Part shown: positions 52,672 through 60,149 of the stretch, one piece after another | Numbering within the stretch: the stretch's first letter is position 1 | How the letters are laid out: each line of letters opens with the position of its first letter | Assembly: GCA_039970095.1 (NCBI GenBank) | Contig: JBDVMP010000108.1 | Coordinates: 1-64,000, forward strand | Direction: 5' to 3' | Length of the DNA: 64,000 bases | Source: JAMZMI01 sp039970095 | Lineage (GTDB): Bacteria > Bacteroidota > Bacteroidia > Cytophagales > Cyclobacteriaceae | Position numbers and translations under genes: made by a program | The notes under the pieces: model-generated | Seen by the model: only the letters and a program-made list of their open reading frames with translations | What the model was told of the DNA's origin: nothing | Databases searched by the model: none

Positions 52672-53379
52672 ATGAAATTGAGAACTACACTAATTACTGC
52701 CGTTTGCTTTCTTGGGATTTATCTAAGTCACTCACTTCCCGGCCTGAATGGGAATGAATCGTCTCAAAACTCTGACCATTCAAGTATTGATTGGATAGTC
52801 GCTGATTTTCTCATGAAGCAACCGGAGCATGTTGCAATAAAAGGCGATCCCAGGGTTGTTGAAACGTCTTATGGTCAGTCCGTCTATTTTGATGGGGTTG
52901 ATGATGCTATTTTTTCTGCGGATATGCCCTTGGATTCATTGGAGGCATTTACGATTGAAATGATATTTTATCCGGATACTGCTGGTTCATTTGAGCAGCG
53001 TGTAGTTCATATCGGTGAGGTTTTCGAAGGTCGCATGCTCATGGAAATCAGAGCTGAGGATGATCAATGGTACTTTGATGGGTTTGTTTCTTCTGCCGGG
53101 AACAACAAGGCGCTGATCGATGAGACCCTCACCCATCCTTTGGGTCAGTGGCACCATGTGGCGCTGGTCGTTACTCCCGAGGTACTCCAAACCTATGTCA
53201 ATGGAACACTGGAGCTTGAAGAACCTTATACTTACAAAGGCATCCAAACCGGAAGTAGCTCAATTGGGGTGCGGCGCAATGAAATCTCCTGGTTTAAAGG
53301 AATGATTCACAGGATAAGGATCAGTCCGGTTCCACTCGCTCCATCGGCGTTCCTTAAACTACGAGATAGCGATTACTAA
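52672..53379 (+). CDS. Secreted LamG/concanavalin A-like domain protein
   Basis: A 235-residue exported protein: signal peptide (MKLRTTLITAVCFLGIYLSHS) and one LamG-type jelly roll (about 45-228), with QSVYFDGVDDAIFS, FTIEMIFYPD, GQWHHVALVV and QTYVNGTLELEE. Such folds bind glycans or form part of larger enzymes; here it stands alone with no catalytic domain and no T9SS tail. It is the only plus-strand gene in the PUL and overlaps the metallophosphoesterase gene by 4 bp at the stop codons. A PUL promoter element upstream supports its membership of the regulon. A free glycan-binding protein is the most likely role. Confidence 0.82.
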   Translation: MKLRTTLITAVCFLGIYLSHSLPGLNGNESSQNSDHSSIDWIVADFLMKQPEHVAIKGDPRVVETSYGQSVYFDGVDDAIFSADMPLDSLEAFTIEMIFYPDTAGSFEQRVVHIGEVFEGRMLMEIRAEDDQWYFDGFVSSAGNNKALIDETLTHPLGQWHHVALVVTPEVLQTYVNGTLELEEPYTYKGIQTGSSSIGVRRNEISWFKGMIHRIRISPVPLAPSAFLKLRDSDY

Positions 53380-54569
53380 TTGTCAGCGGTCAACCTTTCG
53401 CTTAATCTGGAAGTTCTGGTGCCTACTTCAAACTGATAATTCGAGACCTTATCAAGGTTGGTGATTGTAATCTGATGTTTCAATTTCTCAACCAAATCTT
53501 CTTTACGATAATTCAATGCCCCGTTTAACTTCCCAAATCGCACAACACTCGGTGTTGGGTTATTTGTTTGCCATGAAATAGTTACTGTAGCGTTATCAAG
53601 AACTTTCAGCGTTGGGCCAACTGTCACACTATCTGACATCATATCCCGATCGAAATAAAAAGGCTGGTCCTTATCTTTTGACACAACCACCTGAAGGACG
53701 CTTTGAGTCAACTTATCTTCATCAATTACCACCCGAAGAAAATTATCAGGTTGAAACTCCCCATAATAGGCAGTATCATATTTCCAAACATGCTTATTGC
53801 CATTGATGTATAAGATGGGTTCGCTGAAAGTTTGTATCAAGTCTCTGAACGGAAGGTAAAATAGCGAATCTCCAATGACGGCTTTCTTTCGCTTTACTCC
53901 CGGGGCGGCATGCGCAAAAATGACATATGCTTCGACCAGACCTCTGTATTTATTCATACTTTCATGGATCCAATCTATATTATCGACCATTCTTTGCTGC
54001 CATTCGGCACTGTCATGAATGCGCCCATCCACTAGATTGATGGTAATAAACAAAACCGAATTCTTCAAAAAACAGATGTTTTCAGACCTGTCCACCTGAG
54101 TGCTGGCACCAAAATCATCAACGAATTGCTGATTCAAATCAGTAAAAGTGTCTTTCCAATTAATCAGCCCAGTGGCCGGGTCCGTTCCAGATTTACAATC
54201 ATTCCATTCATTATCACCTATGAGCAGGTAAGGCTTCTTTTTGGAGGATTGAAGGACTTTAAGCGTATTGGTATAGTAGCTCAGATTACATGGAGTTGCC
54301 CCTTTTTTGATGTCCCCGACATGAATTAGAAAATCGGCATAACTTCTCTGATTGTTGTCATCAATATGGGCTTGGAATTTTTCCAGTAATGCCGTACTAC
54401 CCAGAGTATCATACGGGGTATCTCCTATGATGGCGAACTGAATAAGGTCATCTGAAATCGAGACTTCTCTATCTGAAAAGAAAAAAATCGTAATTGAAAC
54501 GATCACAAACAGCACAAATAATGCGCTACCAAGTTTGATCAAATTTGTTTTCATTTTGTTAGCCTCCAA
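53376..54569 (-). CDS. Membrane-anchored calcineurin-like metallophosphoesterase
   Basis: A 397-residue protein with an N-terminal membrane or signal helix (LGSALFVLFVIVSITIFFF). Metal-binding motifs appear in order: FAIIGDTPYD (Asp), IHVGDIKKG (GD), LIGDNEWND (GDN), VIFAHAAPG (His) and YINGNKHVW (GNxH), the usual metallophosphoesterase set. A C-terminal Ig/Fn3-like domain (about 300-395, ATVTISWQTNN) resembles the accessory domain of purple acid phosphatases. It follows the alkaline phosphatase gene by 21 bp and probably shares its transcript. ATG at 54554 (MKTNLIK) may be the true start. The substrate, sugar phosphate or phosphodiester, is unknown. Confidence 0.78.
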   Translation of the reverse strand: MEANKMKTNLIKLGSALFVLFVIVSITIFFFSDREVSISDDLIQFAIIGDTPYDTLGSTALLEKFQAHIDDNNQRSYADFLIHVGDIKKGATPCNLSYYTNTLKVLQSSKKKPYLLIGDNEWNDCKSGTDPATGLINWKDTFTDLNQQFVDDFGASTQVDRSENICFLKNSVLFITINLVDGRIHDSAEWQQRMVDNIDWIHESMNKYRGLVEAYVIFAHAAPGVKRKKAVIGDSLFYLPFRDLIQTFSEPILYINGNKHVWKYDTAYYGEFQPDNFLRVVIDEDKLTQSVLQVVVSKDKDQPFYFDRDMMSDSVTVGPTLKVLDNATVTISWQTNNPTPSVVRFGKLNGALNYRKEDLVEKLKHQITITNLDKVSNYQFEVGTRTSRLSERLTADN

Positions 54570-54590
54570 AGCCTCCTACCCAAACAACAA

Positions 54591-55715
54591 TCAATTTTCC
54601 TTATTCCACTGAGTCGCTTTCATGATTTTATGAAATATTTCAGTGTTTTCATAAACACCGGCAAAAGCCTCAGCCCCAGGACCATAAGCGAATACAGGTA
54701 TCAAAGCAGCGGAATGTCCTTTTGTAGAAAAAGCCGGATTGATCGTAGTGTAATCTTTATAGGTTTTGCCATCTTCTTTTTGCCTAACAGTTGAAGCCAA
54801 AGTAAATCCTCCGGTTTCATGATCGGCCGTTACAATGACCAGCGTGTTGCCATCTTTCTCTGCAAAGTCCAGACACTTGCCAATGGCATCATCAAAATCA
54901 ATCAGTTCTGAAATGAGGTAGTCTGCTTTATTTTGATGACCCGCAAAATCAATTTGCGATCCTTCCACCATCATGAAAAAATTAGCATCTTCCTTCGTGA
55001 GAAATCGGATTCCCAATTCAGCAGCTCTCGGCAAAAAATCGCCACGTCCTTTAGCGACAGGCTCCATGTGCTCTTCGGCAAGTAGGTAGGCCATTTTTGA
55101 ATACCCTTTAATGCTTGCAAACTCACCTAATGCGGTAGTATCCACTCTAAACCCGCTTGCATCAAGATCTACCAACAAGTTCTTTCCGTCTTTTCTTTTG
55201 TTAAAGTATTTTCTGCCTCCACCAGCAAAAAAATCAACATCCGAATCAACCATATTAGCAGCTATGTCTTCATATTGTTTCCTGTGTTTTACATGCGAGT
55301 AAAAACACGCTGGTGTGGCATGTTGTATAGCTGATGTTGATATGAGTCCGGTTTTTATTCCTTGAGGGGACACAATCTCCACGAGCGTTTCTACCTCGGT
55401 AGTATCATCGGCCACACCGATGGCGCGATTATACGTTTTCACCCCAGAAGCGAAGGCCGTAGCACCTGCGGCAGAGTCTGTGATATCTTCTTTGGAAGAA
55501 GAGGTTCGGATGAGGCCAATGAATGGAAAACGGGCATAATTTGGTTTGGTTTCCTTGTAATAAAATGCTGAAGAAATCTGAGATAGCCCGGTCCCGTCTC
55601 CGATTAACAGGATGACATTTTTGGGAACAGTTGGCGTTTCGTGATCTTTCTGTTCTGGCTGACATGAGCACATGAATGCTAATAAAAGCAGAAGAATTAA
55701 GTGATTATTTGCCAT
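54591..55715 (-). CDS. Alkaline phosphatase (PhoA family)
   Basis: An exported phosphomonoesterase of 374 residues. The nucleophile is Ser81 in TDSAAGATAFA. Metal ligands lie in LLIGDGTG (Asp40), MVEGSQIDFAGH (Glu, Asp, His), TADHETGG (Asp, His) and KGHSA (His). The N-terminus LLLLLAFMCSC looks like a lipoprotein or Sec signal. The normal PhoA insertions are short, giving a compact enzyme. It is preceded by a structured leader and terminator (55751-55799) and a PUL promoter element (55897-55926), unlike typical Pho-regulated genes; no PHO-box-like repeat was noticed. With the metallophosphoesterase it suggests that phosphate release is tied to polysaccharide use. Confidence 0.93.
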   Translation of the reverse strand: MANNHLILLLLLAFMCSCQPEQKDHETPTVPKNVILLIGDGTGLSQISSAFYYKETKPNYARFPFIGLIRTSSSKEDITDSAAGATAFASGVKTYNRAIGVADDTTEVETLVEIVSPQGIKTGLISTSAIQHATPACFYSHVKHRKQYEDIAANMVDSDVDFFAGGGRKYFNKRKDGKNLLVDLDASGFRVDTTALGEFASIKGYSKMAYLLAEEHMEPVAKGRGDFLPRAAELGIRFLTKEDANFFMMVEGSQIDFAGHQNKADYLISELIDFDDAIGKCLDFAEKDGNTLVIVTADHETGGFTLASTVRQKEDGKTYKDYTTINPAFSTKGHSAALIPVFAYGPGAEAFAGVYENTEIFHKIMKATQWNKEN

Positions 55716-55750
55716 GAATTATGATTTGGTTTGATGGTCTGGTATTTGTT

Positions 55751-55785
55751 AAAAAAGGGGGCAACCCTGCAAAAAGATATCCCCC
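55751..55785 (-). terminator. Terminator/attenuator in the leader of the phosphatase gene
   Basis: Minus strand GGGGG (55785-55781), a 19-base loop, CCCCC (55761-55757), then six T's. It lies between the promoter element and the phosphatase start, so it would end a short RNA unless bypassed. A second hairpin GTAGC-TTT-GCTAC lies just before it (55787-55799). Confidence 0.45.
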
Positions 55786-55896
55786 AGTAGCTTTGCTACC
55801 GAGGGATGATTGTATATGCTACTCGCTGGTTATCTTGACCGTTTCGGCCTCTTTTTCTATACCCCTGGACATGCACTTAGCTCACTATTCATAATT

Positions 55897-55926
55897 CAGA
55901 GGAAAAAACCTCCATTTTTTACTCAA
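55897..55926 (-). promoter_or_regulatory. PUL promoter element, site 4 (phosphatase unit)
   Basis: Minus strand TTGAGTA (55926-55920), 17 bases, CCTCTG (55902-55897), then AATTATG. It lies 182 bp before the alkaline phosphatase start. Confidence 0.65.
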
Positions 55927-56088
55927 TAATCTTTAATTATTTTAACTCGCAAAAAACGCATTCGCCATGCAAACTGCTACACATAAGACTTATGTAAGTA
56001 TCTCTCATTTGGCAGTTCACACCACACTTCAACACCGTGGAGATAAAGCACACTGAAAAAAGAGAATGCAGTATTGAGGAAATCTCAC

Positions 56089-56120
56089 AAAAAAAGGCAG
56101 TCACATTTCTGTGACTGCCT
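56089..56120 (-). terminator. Terminator after the small PID-CTERM-like gene
   Basis: AGGCAGTCACA (56095-56105) and TGTGACTGCCT (56110-56120) form an 11-bp stem with a TTTC loop. The minus strand then reads TTTTTTT. Confidence 0.9.
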
Positions 56121-56270
56121 GTTGACTAGTCGTCTTCTATTCTGGGTTCAATCTCTGAGGCGAATATATTTTGGGTATTGACCTCTGCAGGTTATCAGAT
56201 AAATGTCATGAACTTCGACAAATCATACGTGATACTGCGAGCATTCGCCCTGAAATTTCTATTTCGCCTA

Positions 56271-56450
56271 TTAACTTCTCCTTCTGCTATCCCTTATCTT
56301 TTTAACTCCATAAGCACCTCCTGCGGCCAGCAGTAAGGACAGGCCTCCATCGATTGGGGTAGCCGGAGGTGCCCCGGGAGCTGCCTGTGCAAAAGCACAT
56401 GTTGCTATCAAAACAAAAACTAGAGAACAAACTATTTTTAACGATTTCAT
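56271..56450 (-). CDS. Small exported protein with PID-CTERM-like sorting tail
   Basis: A 59-residue product. A signal peptide (MKSLKIVCSLVFVLIATCAFAQ) is followed by a short Ala/Pro stretch and the block TPIDGGLSLLLAAGGAYGVKKI, then a basic end RDSRRRS. The PIDGG plus hydrophobic helix plus basic end is the layout of the PID-CTERM sorting signals of Bacteroidota, analogous to PEP-CTERM. Almost nothing remains between the two signals, so the mature peptide would be tiny. The ATG (56448-56450) lies 5 bp after the stop of the 1180-residue discoidin gene, so they share a transcript, and a strong terminator at 56089-56120 follows. Homology is judged by motif only. Confidence 0.75.
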   Translation of the reverse strand: MKSLKIVCSLVFVLIATCAFAQAAPGAPPATPIDGGLSLLLAAGGAYGVKKIRDSRRRS

Positions 56451-56455
56451 AAGTC

Positions 56456-59400
56456 TTATTTTAAGATGATTTTACTTGATTCAATTTTACTATCAGCACT
56501 TACCTGAAGAATGTAGATGGTGTTTCTCTGGAAATCAAACGGGACGGAAAGCGAACTTTTATTTTCGAACGTATCATTTAACAGCACTTTTCCAGAAATG
56601 GAAAGAATGCTCAACTCCACATTATCTGACTTGCTCCAACCCTCATTCAGCGTCACCAAAAGTGCATCTGATGTAACTTTAAAAAGCTCTGTATGGCTTA
56701 ATGATTGGTCAACATCAAGAATTGCCTCTGGAGACAAAATCAAGTTGAACTTCTTGTTTGCCCCTTCTTGTAAGCGAATATCCAAACTGCGCTCATTCAT
56801 AAGGCTTACAATTTTGCCAGTCTCTGCATCTTCCAGATAAACTTTATAACCATCTTCCAGATTGGCCAGATCGCTCATCTGAATTTTGTAATCTCCAGCA
56901 ACATGTGCCAGTACCTCCAGAGGAATAACTGTTGCCTCCTTTAACGTAGGGAGTCCCTGAATTGCATATCTGTTGTCATCAATCAAAGTGAAGATTTGCA
57001 GTGCCCCTGTACTCCACTTGGCGGCATCATACCCTCTATCTACACCTACTGTGGCATCAGGCATAAAACCGATCAAGGTCTCATTGTAACTATTTTCATC
57101 CGAAACGGTGATTTTTAGCGATTGCTTTGTTTCGGTTTTCCTAAAAAATCCGCCAGCATCGTTGCTGTCTTCTCTTCGCATATCATTGTTAAATGTGATA
57201 TCACCCGAATTGTCAAGCTGAACAAAAAAGCCCTGACCACTGCGAATGTGTTTGTCATAGCTGCCTCCATTTGGAGAAACCACACCAACTTCGTTTACGG
57301 TTATATAATCATCATTGCCTCGACGACCAGTATCTGAACCTTGATCATCCCAAAGCCAAACGGTACCAGAAGTTGACGTATTGACATCCATAAATGCGTC
57401 TATCTCAATTGAGCTAGGGTATGGATTTGCTACCAAATTGAAACCTTCATATGCTGACTCACCATTATCTGTATTTGTTACCGGAATGATGATTTCTCCT
57501 GTATTTGGTTTTCCTTCAAAACTAATTGAGCCTGTGGCAACCGAAAAATAACCTATACCTGGCGTCAAAACAGTGCTCGGCGAAGTTTCCTCAACAAACC
57601 GCAAAAGTCCGTCTGTGACACCCTGGTCATACTTCACAGATTCATCGTATGAATAGACCGTTGAACCTAAATCGCCAATGGTCGCTGCAGCAATTGGCGA
57701 CCCTACAACACTATACCTAAGTCCTGAATGAGGAGTTGTTCTATGAATGGTGAAATCCTCACCAACAATCTCTCCCATCGTAACAAGCGAACCGCCGGAC
57801 AGCACTTCTACAGACCCCTGATTGTCGAATGTACCAACACAGCTCACTGCATCACCTTCTTCAATTGTAAGTGATCCATCGGAGCTAACAACTATTGAAT
57901 TCAATTCAAGCAAATCTCCTGATGTGGAGGTATTGTACGGGCCGTTGATCAAGACCTGATCTCCTGCCACCGGCGTACCAGGACTCCAACTTGCTCCATC
58001 CCATGTCTTGTCCACTATGAAAGAACCGAATACTTCTAATTCATAAAGGCGGATCAATGTGGGGCTTGCGGTCACATACCATCTTACCTTTTGAGCAACT
58101 ACCGACGTAGTGGTCAATGTGTAAGCATTGATCTCATTTCCGTTACCCAGGTCGTAAAACGTTTCAGACACGGAGGGCGTAGTGGTAATTTCAGCCACAT
58201 CGGCACTTACCCAGCTGCCATCATCGTCATATTGAAATTCCCATGCTGTAGGCACTCCTGACGCGTGATTTTCTATAGTTAGTCTATACCCACTAATATT
58301 ATAATTAGCCCCCAAATCCACTTCGATCCACTCTGGTGTGGTGAGCGGGTCGTTTGTATTGGAAGTCATCCAGCGAGAAGTTTCGACCGAATTTCGATCA
58401 CCATCTACTGCCTCATCTTCGTCTCTGGTGATGTCATAATTGGAACTGGAAATAGCCGGTTTCTGAAAACTTATGACATTATTGAGCGGATCAGCCATGT
58501 TGTACCCGACTGCTTCCGATATTGTTTCACCCACTACATTGGCCACTCCTACTTTTAACTCATAGTTGATTCCATAAATAAGGTCAAGGGTATATGATGT
58601 TTCATTTGGTTCCAAATCGGCAATCTTGGTGATACCATTGTAAACAGAGAATCCTGTCTCGTTATTCTGATTATCATCCCAGGTCAGTGTAAGAGTCGGG
58701 TTTTGCAAGTCCTCGATATCTTCACTTGTAGCCAGACCCGTAGCTTCTTCAGGAAGAGGCTCTGAATAAATTTCAAATTCGTGAACCCTCATTCTCGGAT
58801 CGTTGGCAGCAAGATCCAGTGCTTCTTCAGGGTTATACCCAAAAACTCCCTGCATATTCAATCTGATATGCGTCACGTTATCTACAGGAGTATCGAAGTT
58901 TCCTGATATCAAAGAAAGGTTCAAACCATCCTTTTGAAGGAAAGTAACTTCTGGAGAATCATTGTTAAGTATCTCAGTGAAGTTCGTTCCATCCGTAGAA
59001 TAGTCAATACTCAAAGCGGTGGCCCAAATATTTGGATTCATGTATAAGAAATAAGACGCCACTGTTGACGCTTCTGCCAACGCAATAGTAACGTGATGCG
59101 GAACGTCTGCATCATCCGCGGTAAGCCAGCGATGGTTATTGTCGAACATGCCATCCACTGCGTTAGCCGCTTGTTGTGTTGATGTGTTTCTCTCAGAGCT
59201 ATAATCTGTTACTGTGCTATTGTAGCTTACATTGAGAGGGTTTGCAAACGGGGCAACACCTACAGCTGTTCCAGAGACGGTTCTATCGCCTGGTAAGTTG
59301 ACAGAAACCGTATATGAATACGATTTTAGATACTCCACATCCGCATCCATATAAGAAGTTGTATTCGGGTCTAAGTCAATTGTAGAAGTACCGTTCTCAT

Positions 59401-59995
59401 CTGTTTTCGAGAGAGTAAATCCAAGTTCATCAGACGTGTTATCCGTCCAGTTGATGTCAACAAAAGGATTAGCCGTATCAGAAGCATCAAAAACGGCCGT
59501 CACATCAGAAGGGGCTTCATTGCTATATGCATAAACCTCCAGTTCATGGAGACGCTCTCTGCCGTCAGTGGTAGTAATCGTCAGTTTGATACTGGTAGCC
59601 GATACCGAAGCAAAGGATCCCGAGTACTTGTCGTACCCTGACCCATTTTCTGATGTTGGGGAAGAGACATCATCCGTGGCGACCAGGGTTTCGCCATCGA
59701 ATAGTTCCGCAGTATAAGCAGTGACAGCTTTTAAATCATCCATCCAAAAAGCATAGGATTCAATTACGTGCGGGCCATCCTCAAACACGATCTGGATATA
59801 ATCCGGATTGGCACCATCATTGTCCAACCATCGAGTGGCCAAGTCTCCATCTACAGCTTTCCATGGCACATAGCCAGCCGCACTGGTTGCAGTTGATGAC
59901 GCAGTGGCTGTCCCACCCAAAGCGATGTTTTCCAGAGCTTGCGCACTAATGAAAAAGGGAAGGGAAAGAGTTAATAATAGGCAAATTTGTTTCAT
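56456..59995 (-). CDS. Discoidin (F5/8C)-rich T9SS-secreted protein
   Basis: The start at 59995 (MKQICLLLTLSLPFFISAQ) gives a clean signal peptide and 1179 residues; an upstream start at 60031 is less likely. Three F5/8 type C (CBM32-like) discoidin domains are seen at about 20-155 (TRWLDNDGANPDYIQIVFED), 260-395 (HRWLTADDADVPHHVTI) and 500-640 (SRWMTSNTNDP...WIEVDLG), separated by fibronectin type III-like domains (APSDVTAVFDASD...VDINWTDN). A long C-terminal part resembles T9SS-associated structural regions (GSLTIEEGDAVSC, then GFNLVANPYPSSI), and the end fits a T9SS sorting domain. No catalytic motif. It probably binds glycans at the surface. Confidence 0.78.
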   Translation of the reverse strand: MKQICLLLTLSLPFFISAQALENIALGGTATASSTATSAAGYVPWKAVDGDLATRWLDNDGANPDYIQIVFEDGPHVIESYAFWMDDLKAVTAYTAELFDGETLVATDDVSSPTSENGSGYDKYSGSFASVSATSIKLTITTTDGRERLHELEVYAYSNEAPSDVTAVFDASDTANPFVDINWTDNTSDELGFTLSKTDENGTSTIDLDPNTTSYMDADVEYLKSYSYTVSVNLPGDRTVSGTAVGVAPFANPLNVSYNSTVTDYSSERNTSTQQAANAVDGMFDNNHRWLTADDADVPHHVTIALAEASTVASYFLYMNPNIWATALSIDYSTDGTNFTEILNNDSPEVTFLQKDGLNLSLISGNFDTPVDNVTHIRLNMQGVFGYNPEEALDLAANDPRMRVHEFEIYSEPLPEEATGLATSEDIEDLQNPTLTLTWDDNQNNETGFSVYNGITKIADLEPNETSYTLDLIYGINYELKVGVANVVGETISEAVGYNMADPLNNVISFQKPAISSSNYDITRDEDEAVDGDRNSVETSRWMTSNTNDPLTTPEWIEVDLGANYNISGYRLTIENHASGVPTAWEFQYDDDGSWVSADVAEITTTPSVSETFYDLGNGNEINAYTLTTTSVVAQKVRWYVTASPTLIRLYELEVFGSFIVDKTWDGASWSPGTPVAGDQVLINGPYNTSTSGDLLELNSIVVSSDGSLTIEEGDAVSCVGTFDNQGSVEVLSGGSLVTMGEIVGEDFTIHRTTPHSGLRYSVVGSPIAAATIGDLGSTVYSYDESVKYDQGVTDGLLRFVEETSPSTVLTPGIGYFSVATGSISFEGKPNTGEIIIPVTNTDNGESAYEGFNLVANPYPSSIEIDAFMDVNTSTSGTVWLWDDQGSDTGRRGNDDYITVNEVGVVSPNGGSYDKHIRSGQGFFVQLDNSGDITFNNDMRREDSNDAGGFFRKTETKQSLKITVSDENSYNETLIGFMPDATVGVDRGYDAAKWSTGALQIFTLIDDNRYAIQGLPTLKEATVIPLEVLAHVAGDYKIQMSDLANLEDGYKVYLEDAETGKIVSLMNERSLDIRLQEGANKKFNLILSPEAILDVDQSLSHTELFKVTSDALLVTLNEGWSKSDNVELSILSISGKVLLNDTFENKSSLSVPFDFQRNTIYILQVSADSKIESSKIILK

Positions 59996-60102
59996 ATAGG
60001 TTAATGTTGATTTGAGATTCAAAACAACCATTTAACCGATGAATTAACCTTTAAAAAAAAGGCTATAATCTAGAAAATAATGTCAAAACGTGTGATCAGT
60101 TA

Positions 60103-60133
60103 GTAAGGCACTTGCAAATCGCAAGTGCCTTAC
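60103..60133. terminator. Hairpin downstream of the GH2-like/T9SS gene
   Basis: GTAAGGCACTTGC (60103-60115) and GCAAGTGCCTTAC (60121-60133) form a perfect 13-bp stem with loop AAATC, 17 bp after the stop of the minus-strand gene. No T-run follows, so it may be a weak terminator or an mRNA-stabilising hairpin. Confidence 0.5.
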
Positions 60134-60149
60134 TTGCTGTGAATGATGG

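Larger units (their letters stand above)
55716..56270. other. Structured leader and intergenic region upstream of the phosphatase
   Basis: The gap holds, right to left on the minus strand: the terminator of the small gene (56089-56120), the PUL promoter element (55897-55926), a possible 17-codon reading frame (55872-55819, MSRGIEKEAETVKITSE), a small hairpin (55787-55799) and a terminator-like hairpin (55751-55785). All could belong to one regulated leader. Confidence 0.5.

Noticed and set aside
52672..53379. LamG gene as a remnant of a larger glycoside hydrolase
   Set aside because: It has its own signal peptide, full-length LamG fold and its own promoter element, so a stand-alone gene is more likely.
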